Positions 8,552 to 16,722 of a stretch of DNA of 64,000 bases are shown here, in pieces. The stretch is from JACVRW01 sp963808545. GTDB lineage: Bacteria > Actinomycetota > Thermoleophilia > Solirubrobacterales > Thermoleophilaceae. Numbering within the stretch: the stretch's first letter is position 1; every line of letters begins with the position of its first letter. The translations under genes and the position numbers were made by a program. Where the stretch lies: contig CAWEGB010000008.1 in the NCBI GenBank assembly GCA_963808545.1, positions 248,001 through 312,000 of the forward strand. The letters run 5' to 3'. Under the pieces are notes generated by a model. The model was not told the DNA's origin and searched no databases. It saw only the letters and a program-made list of their open reading frames with translations.

Positions 8552-9577
8552 TTACGCGTTGCTGAGCTCGCGCTCGGTCGCCTGGACTACTCCGGCACGG
8601 GCCTTGTGCTTGCGCTCGTAGGAGCGCACGTCCTTGACCCGTTGCTCGTCGCCCTCGGAGAGCACAGCGCGCACCTCGTCCACGCTGAGCTCGTCGTAGC
8701 CGGGCCAGGGCTCGTCGCCCTGTAGGGAATCGATGCGGCTGGTGACCGTGGAACGGTTCTGGTTCTTTCGCTCGTAGGCGTCGACCTTGGCCAGATCGAT
8801 CTGCGAGAGCTCGGCCAGCTTGTCCTGAACCTCGTCTGCGCTGAGCGAGTCGTAGCTCGAGATCGCCAGGTCCGACTCGGAGGCGACCGCGCCCTTGACC
8901 GTGCCTTCGGCACGCGCCACGCCCGGGACCTTGCGGGCCTGTCGGGCCGTCCGCTTGGCCTGTCCTGCGCTCTGGCGGGCGCTGCGCTTGGCCGTTCCGC
9001 CTGCCTTGCGCACCGCGTCGGCGGCGCCGGTGTCGGTTACGTCGTAGGAGCCCTCGCCGTCGAACTCCGCCCGGGCCACAGCGTCGGTCAGGCGCGGAAT
9101 GTCCTTGAGCAGCCGATCGAGCATCTTCTGCTCCTCGCCCATGATCGACTTCGCGAGCCGCTCGGTCTCGCTGTCGCCGGCCACGCGCGCCAGCTGGGCC
9201 AGCGCGGTGTAGGTGGCGATCTCAAGCGCCTCGGCCGCGCACGAGTCCTTGGCGTTCTTGAGGACCTTCTCTTCGCCACCGCTTCCGCGGACCAGATCAA
9301 ACGGGGTTTTGGTCAGCGCCACCGCCTGCCCGACGACCGACTCGATCACACCTAGCCCGAACTGCCATGGATTGCCGCCCTCGCCTAGGGCGCGCAAACG
9401 GTGCTCAACCCGCTCGGTATGCGAGCGCGTCTCCTCGAGATGTTTCTCGAGCCCCTTGCGATAGCTGCCGCTAGGGGTCATGGCGATCTGGGACTGCAAC
9501 ACCCGCGTCAGCGCCTGCTCAGACGCGTGCGCTTCGTTGAGGTACTGCACGATCTTCTGCTGCTGCTTCTTAGTCAA
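8552..9577 (-). CDS. DUF892 ferritin-like protein with C-terminal helical repeats
   Basis: Residues 1-170 of 341 form a four-helix ferritin-like domain of the DUF892 (YciF-type) family, with conserved acidic/His positions in the helices (YLNEAHASEQALTRVL, HLEETRSHTERVEHRL, EALEIATYTALAQLA, IMGEEQKMLDRLLKDIP). A basic linker of about 190-230 follows. Residues 242-284 and 294-337 then repeat a motif beginning SYDSLSADEV and GYDELSVDEV and ending in YERKNQNRS and YERKHKARA. YciF-type proteins are induced by osmotic or oxidative stress. The doubled tail could be a DNA- or partner-binding module (inference). The start at 9577 follows GGAGAAACC. Confidence 0.85.
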   Translation of the reverse strand: MTKKQQQKIVQYLNEAHASEQALTRVLQSQIAMTPSGSYRKGLEKHLEETRSHTERVEHRLRALGEGGNPWQFGLGVIESVVGQAVALTKTPFDLVRGSGGEEKVLKNAKDSCAAEALEIATYTALAQLARVAGDSETERLAKSIMGEEQKMLDRLLKDIPRLTDAVARAEFDGEGSYDVTDTGAADAVRKAGGTAKRSARQSAGQAKRTARQARKVPGVARAEGTVKGAVASESDLAISSYDSLSADEVQDKLAELSQIDLAKVDAYERKNQNRSTVTSRIDSLQGDEPWPGYDELSVDEVRAVLSEGDEQRVKDVRSYERKHKARAGVVQATERELSNA

Positions 9578-9609
9578 GGTTTCTCCAATGAGAAGTCTGT
9601 GAACACAGG

Positions 9610-9654
9610 CCCGCCGGCCGGGAACACCGAGACGGTGTCCACCGGACCGGCGGG
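9610..9654 (-). terminator. Strong intergenic hairpin
   Basis: CCCGCCGG at 9610-9617 pairs with CCGGCGGG at 9647-9654, and inside it ACACCG pairs with CGGTGT around an AGA loop. It sits between the small membrane protein gene (stop 9668) and the DUF892 start (9577). It could terminate or attenuate transcription of the first gene, or stabilise the DUF892 leader. There is no T-run on either strand. Confidence 0.5.
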
Positions 9655-9667
9655 GTGCTAGAGAGGC

Positions 9668-10003
9668 TTAGCGGTCGCTGTTGCGCTCGCCGAGCTCCTC
9701 GGTGTAGGGCTCGCGGCTGCCGGCCTTGGCCAGCCCACGCGAGATGAAGTAGCCCGCGCCGAGAATCGACACGTACAACCAGGCCTGGCGAGCGATGAAC
9801 TCGTCGGTGCCCCTACCGGTGTCGCCACCGTCGATCACGGCCGCGCTGACCAGAATGGCCACGATCAGGCCGACCATCGCCCAGAACTCGGTCGTCTTGA
9901 AGGCCTGCTTGGTCTCAGTAGCGAGCCGCCGAGCGACCCTGCCCACCGTCGAACCGTTTCCATCCGCGGGCATGCTGCCGCGGGTCACGTCTGTTGCTGC
10001 CAT
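9668..10003 (-). CDS. Small two-helix membrane protein
   Basis: The 111-residue product starts at ATG 10003 with AGGAG seven nucleotides upstream; the longer in-frame extension is not supported. Residues 1-45 are polar. A TM helix EFWAMVGLIVAILVSAAVI is followed by a short acidic loop with DGGDTGRGTDEF, a second helix AWLYVSILGAGYFISRGLA and a polar tail EPYTEELGERNSDR. Its position upstream of DUF892 and DUF2188 genes suggests a stress-related cluster. The family is not named with confidence. Confidence 0.75.
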   Translation of the reverse strand: MAATDVTRGSMPADGNGSTVGRVARRLATETKQAFKTTEFWAMVGLIVAILVSAAVIDGGDTGRGTDEFIARQAWLYVSILGAGYFISRGLAKAGSREPYTEELGERNSDR

Positions 10004-10343
10004 CAGGAGTCTCCTAGGGGGGAAGTCGCCGGCGTGACCTCGCAGGCTGCGAGGGGACCGGCGGAATTGAGGAGGCAGAGCGTCGCTGCTAACCAATGCT
10101 CGTGCCTTACCCGTAAGTACCCCAAGGGGTGCCGCGGCAAACGTTTGGGGCAATCGTCACAGACTATCCAGCGCGAAGGGGTCGAGACCGGCCCACGGGG
10201 GAGCGCCACTGCGCAAAGTGAGCAGCGCTGCAGGTTCAGCGCGGCGTCAGGGCCAGCAGCAGCCCGGTAGGCCGACGGGCGAGGTACCGGTCGACAAGAT
10301 CGCGGGCTAGACACCAGTGCTTCGGCTGCTACAACGAAGGCTC
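10004..10343. other. Intergenic region, no gene seen
   Basis: About 340 nt upstream of the small membrane protein gene and of the plus-strand small ORF at 10344. No family, RNA gene or strong inverted repeat stands out. It must hold the promoter of the minus-strand stress cluster, but no clear motif could be chosen. Confidence 0.4.
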
Positions 10344-10478
10344 ATGCGCACGCTGAAGCTTCTACGCATGCTGATCCGCGCTGAGCGCTGGCGAGTGCTA
10401 AGCCATCTAGTTCACGGTCGTCTACGGGTCGGCCGCGGATACGTCGAGCTCCGCTACTCCGGCGGCTGGGTCGAATGA
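10344..10478 (+). CDS. Possible 44-residue basic protein
   Basis: ATG 10344 to TGA 10478 encodes MRTLKLLRMLIRAERWRVLS followed by HLVHGRLRVGRGYVELRYSG and GWVE. It is basic, with an amphipathic N-terminal helix and a short beta hairpin. GAAGG lies three bases before the ATG. The length and composition look protein-like and unlike the arginine/proline-rich shadow frames, but no family is recognised. Confidence 0.35.
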   Translation: MRTLKLLRMLIRAERWRVLSHLVHGRLRVGRGYVELRYSGGWVE

Positions 10479-10678
10479 GCTGCCGCTGGCTGTAGGGGCT
10501 GTAGGTGCAGCCACGGGACTTGTCGTCCTATGAGCACACTGATCGGCCAGCTCAGCCCGGGCTCGATCGGTCCAGCGGCCGTGCCCTTCCGCTACGCGCC
10601 AGGCGGAAGCGCTGCTGCTGCGAGGATCGCGGGCACGGGGCGGGACATCGGCCGCGGCATCGTCGAGGGAGGACCGGC

Positions 10679-11521
10679 ATGGCGACCATCACGGAGCGCG
10701 AAGGGCAACAGATCGATGCAGCGAACGCCACGGGCCGTACGCCGGTGGTGTTCATACATGGCCTGTGGCTGCTGCCTAACTGCTGGGAGGGTTGGGCAAC
10801 GGTGTTCGAGGAGGCCGGCTACGCGGTGTTGACGCCTGGCTGGCCAGACGATCCGGAGACCGTCGAGGCGGCGAGGGCGCGACCCGAGGTCTTCGCGCGC
10901 ACGACGATCGAGCAGATCGCCGACCGCTACGCGGAGGTGATCGGCCGGCTGTCGAAAAAGCCGGCGGTCATCGGGCATTCGTTCGGCGGGCTGCTCACCA
11001 TGATCAGCGCCGGACGGGGGCTGTGCTCGGCGTCGGTGGCCATCAGTCCTGCGCCCTTCCGTGGCGTCCTGCCGGTTCCGATTGCGGCGCTCAGGTCGTC
11101 CTCGCCGGTCCTGCGCAACCCGGCCAACCGCAACCGTGCGGTTGCACTGAGCTTCCAGCAGTTTCGCTATGCGTTCGGCAACGCGATCGCGGAGGACGAG
11201 GCGAGGCAACTGCATGAGACCTACTCGGTGCCTGGGTCCGGCGCGATGATCTTCCAGGCGGCCACAGCAAATCTCAATCCGTTCACCCAAGTGAAGGTCG
11301 ACAGCAAGAACCCCAATCGCGGGCCACTGCTGATCATCTCCGCCGACAACGATCACACGGTTCCCTGGTCGATTGCGAACGCCGCATTCAAGAAGCAGCG
11401 CCGCAACGACGGCGTGACCGAGATCGTCAAGGTCCCCGATCGGGGGCACTCGCTTACGATCGACAGCCGCTGGCCCGAGGTGGCCGACACGGCGCTGGGG
11501 TTCGTCAAGCGGTTCGCATAG
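10679..11521 (+). CDS. Alpha/beta hydrolase
   Basis: This 280-residue protein starts at ATG 10679 behind GAGGGAGGA. The alpha/beta-hydrolase core is clear: VVFIHGLWLLPNCWEG (oxyanion HG), the nucleophile elbow VIGHSFGG near residue 100, LLIISADNDHTVPW with the acid, and DRGHSLTIDS with the catalytic histidine. No signal peptide is present, so it is probably cytosolic. The substrate is unknown. The region between the two halves is a helical cap. Confidence 0.85.
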   Translation: MATITEREGQQIDAANATGRTPVVFIHGLWLLPNCWEGWATVFEEAGYAVLTPGWPDDPETVEAARARPEVFARTTIEQIADRYAEVIGRLSKKPAVIGHSFGGLLTMISAGRGLCSASVAISPAPFRGVLPVPIAALRSSSPVLRNPANRNRAVALSFQQFRYAFGNAIAEDEARQLHETYSVPGSGAMIFQAATANLNPFTQVKVDSKNPNRGPLLIISADNDHTVPWSIANAAFKKQRRNDGVTEIVKVPDRGHSLTIDSRWPEVADTALGFVKRFA

Positions 11522-11603
11522 ACGAGAAACGCCACACCGATCGCCACCACGACCAGAGGATGTAGGCGGAGGCGTAGCGCCTGAAGCGTCGGGTGCGTCT
11601 AGC

Positions 11604-12296
11604 TCAGGCCGGCTGGTGGATCGGCCGGATCAGGATCTCGTTGACGTCCACGTGGGGCGGCTGGGTGAGGGCGAACATCACCGCCCGGGCGATGTCGTCG
11701 GCCTCGAGCGCGCCGGACACTTCGTTCTCGAAGAACGGGGTGTCGACCATGCCCGGCTCGATGAGGGTCATCTTTATGTCGGTCTCGGCGATCTCCTGGC
11801 GCAGCGACTCGCCCATGCCGGTGACCGCGAACTTCGTGGCCGAGTAGAGCGAGCCCTGAATGGAGCGCCGGCCGGCGACCGAGCTCGTGAGGAGTAGGTG
11901 GCCGCGGTTCTGGCGCTTGAAGTGGTCGAGCGAGGCGCGGATCGACAGCGCGGCGCCGTACACGTTGGTGTCGATCATCGCCTTCCAGTGCTCGACGCTC
12001 TCCTCGAGGAAACCGCGCTGGGCCCCGAAGCCCGCGTTCGCGAAGAACGCATCCATGCGCCCGAAGGCGTCGGTGGTGCCCTTCACTAGGGCCTGCTGGT
12101 CCTCCCAGCTGGTCACGTCGCAGGACACGGCGATCGCCTTCTCGTCACCACCCAGCTCCCCGGCCAGCGCCTCGAGGCGGTCGACCGAGCGGGCCGCCAG
12201 TACCAGGCGGTAGCCGAACTCCGACGCTCGCCGCGCGGTGGCGGCGCCGATGCCGCTGCTGGCGCCCGTGATGACCAGGACCGGTTCGTCTGCCAT
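11604..12296 (-). CDS. Short-chain dehydrogenase/reductase
   Basis: This 230-residue classical SDR starts at ATG 12296. Its motifs are VITGASSGIG (nucleotide binding), FANAG, the catalytic serine in LLTSS, and YSATK with the catalytic Tyr and Lys, then EPGMVDTPF. The C-terminal NEILIRP is often found in SDRs of unknown substrate. It is an NAD(P)-dependent oxidoreductase. It is divergent from the lipocalin-like gene at 12374, with which it shares a 77-nt upstream region. Confidence 0.9.
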   Translation of the reverse strand: MADEPVLVITGASSGIGAATARRASEFGYRLVLAARSVDRLEALAGELGGDEKAIAVSCDVTSWEDQQALVKGTTDAFGRMDAFFANAGFGAQRGFLEESVEHWKAMIDTNVYGAALSIRASLDHFKRQNRGHLLLTSSVAGRRSIQGSLYSATKFAVTGMGESLRQEIAETDIKMTLIEPGMVDTPFFENEVSGALEADDIARAVMFALTQPPHVDVNEILIRPIHQPA

Positions 12297-12373
12297 GGCG
12301 GTGGTTCTAGCAGGCGATGGCAAAGGCTCGCGGGCACCGCCCGCTCGCCGTCCGAGGTCTAGGCTGCCCACGC

Positions 12374-13342
12374 GTGGCCCCCGTCGACCCCACCGCAGCC
12401 CGCTTCCCGGGCGTGGCGCAGAAGGCCGGGCACTACGAGAGCTTCTACCTCAAGCTCTGCGCCCCGGGCGAGCCACTCGGCGCGTGGGTGCGCTACACGG
12501 TGCACAAGCGCCCGGGAGCGCTGCCCACCGGCTCGCTCTGGTTCACTCTGTTCGGTCCCGGCGCGCCGCGCGCGGCCAAGATCACGGTGGCGGCGCCGCA
12601 GGCCGGCGACGGCGATTGGATCAGCGTGGGGGAGTCCCGCCTCGGCCCGGGACGAGCCGAGGGCTCGATCGGCAGCGAGGCCGCCTGGGAGCTGCGCTTC
12701 GAGGGCGGCGAGCCGCCACTGTTCCATCTGCCGCGGCCGTGGATGTACACCGCCCGGCTGCCGCGCACGAAGCTGCTGTCGCCGGTTCCGGCAGCCCGCT
12801 TCGAAGGCTCGCTGGTGGTCGACGGACGAGAGCTCGACGTGGACGGCTGGGAGGGCATGGTGGGCCACAACTGGGGCGTCCAGCACGCCGAGCGCTGGAT
12901 CTGGCTGCACGGGATCACCGACGACGGCGACTGGCTCGACGCCGCCATCGGCCGCATCCGCCTGGGACCCGCGACCACGCCCTGGATCGCCAACGGCGCG
13001 ATCAGCTTGGCCGGTGAGCGTCACGCGCTCGGCGGTCCCGGCCGGCGCGTGGAGGTGAGCGAGTCGCCCGACAGCTGCGCCTTTCTGCTGCCCGGCCGGG
13101 GGATGCGGGTGCGCGGGACCGTTTCCGCGCCACGCGACCGCTTCGTGGGTTGGCTCTACGCCGATCCCGACGGCGGTGAGCACAACGTGGTCAACTGCTC
13201 GATCGCCGACATGCGGCTCGCCCTGGAACGACGCAGGGGAGGGGGCACCTGGGAGCTCGAGGTCGACGGCGCGGCGGCCTACGAGCTGGGCATGCGCGAA
13301 ACGGACCACGGTGTGGCGCTCCAGCCCCACCCGGACGGCTGA
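12374..13342 (+). CDS. Lipocalin-like (AttH/CrtC-type) hypothetical protein
   Basis: The 322-residue product starts at GTG 12374. It is soluble and beta-rich, with regularly spaced aromatic strands: KAGHYESFYLKL, GSLWFTLFGPG, GMVGHNWGVQHAERWIWLHG. This pattern is like AttH, hydroxyneurosporene synthase and tocopherol-cyclase-type double lipocalin folds. The GHNWG motif is diagnostic of that general group but does not define a reaction. No signal peptide is seen. It likely binds a hydrophobic ligand (inference). Confidence 0.55.
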   Translation: MAPVDPTAARFPGVAQKAGHYESFYLKLCAPGEPLGAWVRYTVHKRPGALPTGSLWFTLFGPGAPRAAKITVAAPQAGDGDWISVGESRLGPGRAEGSIGSEAAWELRFEGGEPPLFHLPRPWMYTARLPRTKLLSPVPAARFEGSLVVDGRELDVDGWEGMVGHNWGVQHAERWIWLHGITDDGDWLDAAIGRIRLGPATTPWIANGAISLAGERHALGGPGRRVEVSESPDSCAFLLPGRGMRVRGTVSAPRDRFVGWLYADPDGGEHNVVNCSIADMRLALERRRGGGTWELEVDGAAAYELGMRETDHGVALQPHPDG

Positions 13343-13351
13343 CGGCCGCGG

Positions 13352-13987
13352 CTACGGGGCGAGCCGCTGGTGGGTCCAGCCGCCGTCGGGCGCGGGCTCG
13401 AACCGGAAGCGGTCGTGCAGGCGGTCGCGCCGCTGCTGCCAGAACTCCCACGCGGCGGGAGCAAGCCGGAAACCGCCCCAGCTGTCGCCCACGGGCAGGC
13501 GCTCCTCGCCTTCGTGCTCGCGCTCCAGCTCGGCCACCCTGTGCTCGAGCCAGTCCCGGCTGTCCACCGGCCGGCTCTGCGGGGAAGCCAGGGCACTGAG
13601 CTGGCTGCCGCGCGAGCGGCTGCGGGCGTACTCCTCGCTGAGCTCCCGCGGCGCCCGCTCCACGCTGCCCTCCACGCGCACCTGGCGACCCAGCTCGGGC
13701 CAGTAGAAGAGGAGAGCCGCGCGCGGATTGCGCTCGAGCTCGCCGCCCTTGCGGCTGCCGTAGTTGGTGAAGAACGTCAGCCCTTCGGCGCCGTAGCGCT
13801 TCATCAAGACCATACGCACCGACGGCGCACCGTCCGGGGACGCGGTCGCCAGGGCCACTGCTTCGGGCTCGTGAGCGCCCTGAGCGCCGGCCTCCTCGAA
13901 CCAAGCACCGAACTGGGCGAGCGGGTCGGCATCGAGGTCGTCCTCGTGAAGGGGTCGGTTGCGTATGTCGGGTTCGGAATCCGTCAT
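13352..13987 (-). CDS. pdxH: Pyridoxamine 5'-phosphate oxidase
   Basis: This 211-residue, full-length PdxH-type flavoprotein oxidises PNP or PMP to pyridoxal 5'-phosphate with FMN and oxygen. FMN-binding segments are seen: SVRMVLMKRYGAEGLTFFTN (R, K), SRKGGEL, and the C-terminal RDRLHDRFRFE with the family ending WTHQRLAP. The start is taken at ATG 13987 (MTDSEPDIRN). The upstream extension lacks coding character. It converges on the 12374-13342 gene with a 9-nt gap. Confidence 0.9.
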   Translation of the reverse strand: MTDSEPDIRNRPLHEDDLDADPLAQFGAWFEEAGAQGAHEPEAVALATASPDGAPSVRMVLMKRYGAEGLTFFTNYGSRKGGELERNPRAALLFYWPELGRQVRVEGSVERAPRELSEEYARSRSRGSQLSALASPQSRPVDSRDWLEHRVAELEREHEGEERLPVGDSWGGFRLAPAAWEFWQQRRDRLHDRFRFEPAPDGGWTHQRLAP

Positions 13988-14012
13988 GGGACTCACGCTA
14001 TCGCCAGGCCGG

Positions 14013-14666
14013 TCAGCGCCCGCCGCACGCACGCGGGACGGTCACCACGGGCTGAGTGCCGATCGAGCCCTCGCCGGCCCGGCCGCTGATCTTGCAGAAG
14101 ACGATGCGGCCGCTCTCGAAGTCCACGCGCATGCGGTAGGGATGGCCGATCAGGCCGGCCTCGCTCTGGGAGTAGGACTCCTCGTCACCGCCGGTGTTCG
14201 GGCCGAAGGCCGTGGTCACGGCCAGGCACGAGTAGGCACCGAAGCGGCGTCCGGGGTCCTGGTCCGCGCCGCTGCCGGCCACGGTGCGCGGGAAGGGCTC
14301 GCACGCCACGCGCCGGATCGGGCCGTCGAGCTCGCCCGTGCCCACCCGGCGGCGGGCGTCTTCGGCCACCTGAGCCGACGCCACGGCCACCAGGCGCTCG
14401 CGCGCCGGGACGTCGCCGGCCGGCGGCGCCGGCCCGGAGCGCGACAGGGGCCGCTGCTCCTGGCGGATGCGTTCTACCCGGGCGCTGCGCAGCCGCTCGA
14501 GCCGCTGCTCCTCGGCCCGCGAGCGGCTCTCCTTGGAATCCTCGATGCCGGGAGCCAGCGCCACGATCAGGCCGGCCACCGCGAAGGGCAGCAGGACGAC
14601 CAGCACCCGGCCGGCAGGTGGGAGGCGACGCCATGCCCAGGCTGGGAGGGAGAGCAGCCCGGGCAT
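14013..14666 (-). CDS. Membrane-anchored hypothetical protein
   Basis: From ATG 14666 the product is 217 residues with one N-terminal TM helix (GRVLVVLLPFAVAGLIVALA, residues about 19-38). A charged coiled-coil segment follows (RSRAEEQRLERLRSARVERI), then an extracytoplasmic domain with four cysteines (RRVACEPF, AYSCLAVTT, IVFCKISG, PRACGGR) that could form disulphides. An in-frame extension to 14766 overlaps the MarR operator and is less likely. The function is unknown. Confidence 0.65.
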   Translation of the reverse strand: MPGLLSLPAWAWRRLPPAGRVLVVLLPFAVAGLIVALAPGIEDSKESRSRAEEQRLERLRSARVERIRQEQRPLSRSGPAPPAGDVPARERLVAVASAQVAEDARRRVGTGELDGPIRRVACEPFPRTVAGSGADQDPGRRFGAYSCLAVTTAFGPNTGGDEESYSQSEAGLIGHPYRMRVDFESGRIVFCKISGRAGEGSIGTQPVVTVPRACGGR

Positions 14667-14758
14667 GGCCTCGCGTCGCTGGCCGGCGCTGGGGGCCGTC
14701 CAGCCGGAGGGCTTGCCGCCGGGGGTTGGCGCGTCGCTTCCCACTGCCGGTAGGATAC

Positions 14759-14775
14759 ATGCATGAGTCATGCAT
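14759..14775. promoter_or_regulatory. Perfect dyad over the MarR start codon, likely operator
   Basis: ATGCATGAGTCATGCAT is a perfect 8+1+8 inverted repeat. The start codon of the MarR-type gene (14763) lies inside it, and the divergent membrane-protein gene begins about 100 nt away. MarR dimers bind 16-20 bp palindromes near their own promoters, so autoregulation is the simplest reading (inference). Confidence 0.6.
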
Positions 14776-15314
14776 CCGGCGAGAGCGCACGGGAGGCGAA
14801 CCTTCTCGGGACGCTGTCGCTGGCCATCAACGAGAGGGTGGAGGACGCCGTGACCGAGGCGGCGGCGCACAGCGGCGCCGCGCCGGCGGCCCTCGCCGCG
14901 CTGTCCACCTTCCTCGACGGCTCCTCGATCGACGCGCTGCGGCGCCCGCTCGGGCTGACCCATTCGGCGGCGGTGCGGCTGGCCGACCGGCTGGCCGCCG
15001 CCGGACTGGTCCGCCGCGAGCCCGGCTCGGACGCCCGCTCGGTGTCGATAAGGCTGACCGATCAGGGTGCCGCCGTGGCGGAGGCGATCCGGCACGAACG
15101 CGGCGCGGCGCTGGCCGAGGTGCTGGCGCCGCTGTCGGCGAACGAGCGGGCTGAGCTCACTCGCCTGCACGAGAAGCTGATCGGCGGCCTGATCGGCGGC
15201 CGGGCCGACGCCGGCCACGCCTGCCGGCTCTGCGACGTGGCGGCCTGCGGCCACGACGAGGGGCGCTGCCCGGTGACCCGCGCCGCGGATCGCGCCGAGG
15301 GCGCCGCGGCCTGA
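14763..15314 (+). CDS. MarR-family regulator with C-terminal cysteine cluster
   Basis: This 183-residue protein has a winged-helix core at about residues 15-145: LGLTHSAAVRLADRLAAAGL is the recognition region and RREPGSDARSVSIRLTDQG the wing. Its C-terminal tail is unusual, with C154, C157, C162 and C169 in CRLCDVAACGHDEGRC (CX2CX4CX6C), which could hold zinc or an iron-sulphur cluster, or act as a redox switch. The N-terminal cysteine of OhrR is absent. The start codon lies within a perfect dyad. The OsmC-family gene follows 66 nt downstream. Confidence 0.85.
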   Translation: MSHASGESAREANLLGTLSLAINERVEDAVTEAAAHSGAAPAALAALSTFLDGSSIDALRRPLGLTHSAAVRLADRLAAAGLVRREPGSDARSVSIRLTDQGAAVAEAIRHERGAALAEVLAPLSANERAELTRLHEKLIGGLIGGRADAGHACRLCDVAACGHDEGRCPVTRAADRAEGAAA

Positions 15315-15380
15315 CCGCAGCGCGCCCTGTGGGCGGCATGCGCGATCCTTGCGGCTCGACAGCGACCAGGAGGAGAGCAG

Positions 15381-15815
15381 ATGCCGAAGAGAAAGGCGGG
15401 TGCGCGCTGGGACGGCTCGCTCACCGAGGGCAACGGCACGATGAGCATGGGCACCGGGTCCTACGAGGGTACGTACTCGTTCCAGTCACGGTTTGAGGAG
15501 GGCGACGGGACCAACCCCGAGGAGCTGATCGCCGCGGCCCACGCCGGCTGCTACTCGATGGCCCTGTCGGGTGAGCTCGGCCGCGCCGGCCACGACGCCG
15601 AGCACGTGGAGACCGACGCCACGGTTCACGTCGAGAAGGTCGAGGGCGGCTTCGGCATCACGCGCATCGAGCTAGTGACCCGGGCGCGAGTGCCCGGCAT
15701 CTCCGCCGACGAGTTCGCCACGATCGCCGCCGCGGCCAAGGAGGGCTGTCCGGTGTCCAAGGCGCTGGCCGCCGTGGACTCGATCGAGCTCGACGCCACG
15801 CTCGTGGACGGCTAG
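15381..15815 (+). CDS. OsmC/Ohr-family peroxide reductase
   Basis: This 144-residue protein contains the two redox cysteines of the family: C57 in AAAHAGCYSMALS and C123 in KEGCPVSKA, with glutamates E47/E48 in NPEEL. OsmC proteins reduce organic hydroperoxides using thiols. A strong AGGAGGAGAG precedes ATG 15381. Its position after a cysteine-bearing MarR regulator resembles ohrR-ohr pairs and suggests peroxide-responsive control. Confidence 0.92.
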   Translation: MPKRKAGARWDGSLTEGNGTMSMGTGSYEGTYSFQSRFEEGDGTNPEELIAAAHAGCYSMALSGELGRAGHDAEHVETDATVHVEKVEGGFGITRIELVTRARVPGISADEFATIAAAAKEGCPVSKALAAVDSIELDATLVDG

Positions 15816-15822
15816 CGCGGAC

Positions 15823-16722
15823 ATGGCGGCGCCAGCCTGGGATCTGGCCGGGCGTACCGCGTTCATCACCGGCGGTGCTCAGGGCATCGGCCTCGAGACC
15901 GGCCGGCGCCTGGTGCAGCGCGGGATGAACGTCGCGCTCGTGGATCTCGACCTCGAGCGCGCCGAGCGGGCGGCACGCGACCTGGGCCCCGGCCGTGCCA
16001 TCGGCCTCGCGGCCGACGTGACCGACCGCGGCGCGCTCGCCGCCGCGGTGGAGGCCACGGTAGAGCGCCTCGGCGGGATCGACGTGACCGTCGCGAACGC
16101 CGGCGTGTCGGGCCAGCTGACCACGGTGCTGGGCTCCGACCCGGCCGTGGCCGAGCGAACGATCGAGATCGACCTGCTGGGCGTCTACCGCACGGTCAAG
16201 GCCACGCTCCCGCACGTGGTGGAGCGCCGGGGCTACGTGCTGCCGGTGGCCTCCCTGTACGCCTACTTCCATCCCGTGCTGGCCGCGCCCTACGCGATGA
16301 GCAAGGCGGGGGTGGAGCAGCTGGGCCGGGCCATGCGGGCGGAGCTCTCGCCGCTCGGGGCGAGCGCGGGCGTGGCCTACTTCGGCTTCATCGACACGCA
16401 GATGGTGCGCGACGTGTTCACCCCGGACTCCGCGGCGGTGACGATCAGGTCGGCGCTACCGCGCTGGCTGGGCAAGGTCGTGCCGGTGAGCAGCGCGGCG
16501 GACGCGATGGCGCGTGGCGTCGAGCAGCGGGCGGCACGGGTGACCGCGCCGCGCTGGCTGCCCGCGGCCTCGGCGCTGCGGGGCGTGCTCGCGCTGTTCG
16601 ACGACCGGATGATGAGTAACGAGAGGATTCGCGCCGCCGTCGCCCGTGCCGAGGCCGCGCCCGAGGGCCCGCGCCCCGAGCGGAGCGCCGCCGAGGCGGC
16701 TCAGGAGCTCGTGGCCGACTGA
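15823..16722 (+). CDS. Short-chain dehydrogenase/reductase, extended C-terminus
   Basis: This 299-residue SDR has FITGGAQGIGLETGRRL as its cofactor site, then DVTD, VANAGVSG, and YAMSKAG as the catalytic Tyr-Lys pair. The serine is seen in LPVASLYAYF. The C-terminal 60 residues extend beyond the usual 250-residue length and contain an acidic helix. It starts 7 nt after the OsmC stop, so it is probably in the same operon. Its 3' end overlaps the convergent TetR gene by 22 nt. Confidence 0.88.
   Translation: MAAPAWDLAGRTAFITGGAQGIGLETGRRLVQRGMNVALVDLDLERAERAARDLGPGRAIGLAADVTDRGALAAAVEATVERLGGIDVTVANAGVSGQLTTVLGSDPAVAERTIEIDLLGVYRTVKATLPHVVERRGYVLPVASLYAYFHPVLAAPYAMSKAGVEQLGRAMRAELSPLGASAGVAYFGFIDTQMVRDVFTPDSAAVTIRSALPRWLGKVVPVSSAADAMARGVEQRAARVTAPRWLPAASALRGVLALFDDRMMSNERIRAAVARAEAAPEGPRPERSAAEAAQELVAD

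Noticed and set aside
9668..10153. 161-residue version of the small membrane protein
   Set aside because: The first 50 residues look non-coding, and a clear AGGAG sits before the internal ATG at 10003.
14013..15254. 413-residue minus-strand frame starting at 15254
   Set aside because: Its first two thirds are antisense to the MarR gene; only the part from 14666 down looks coding.
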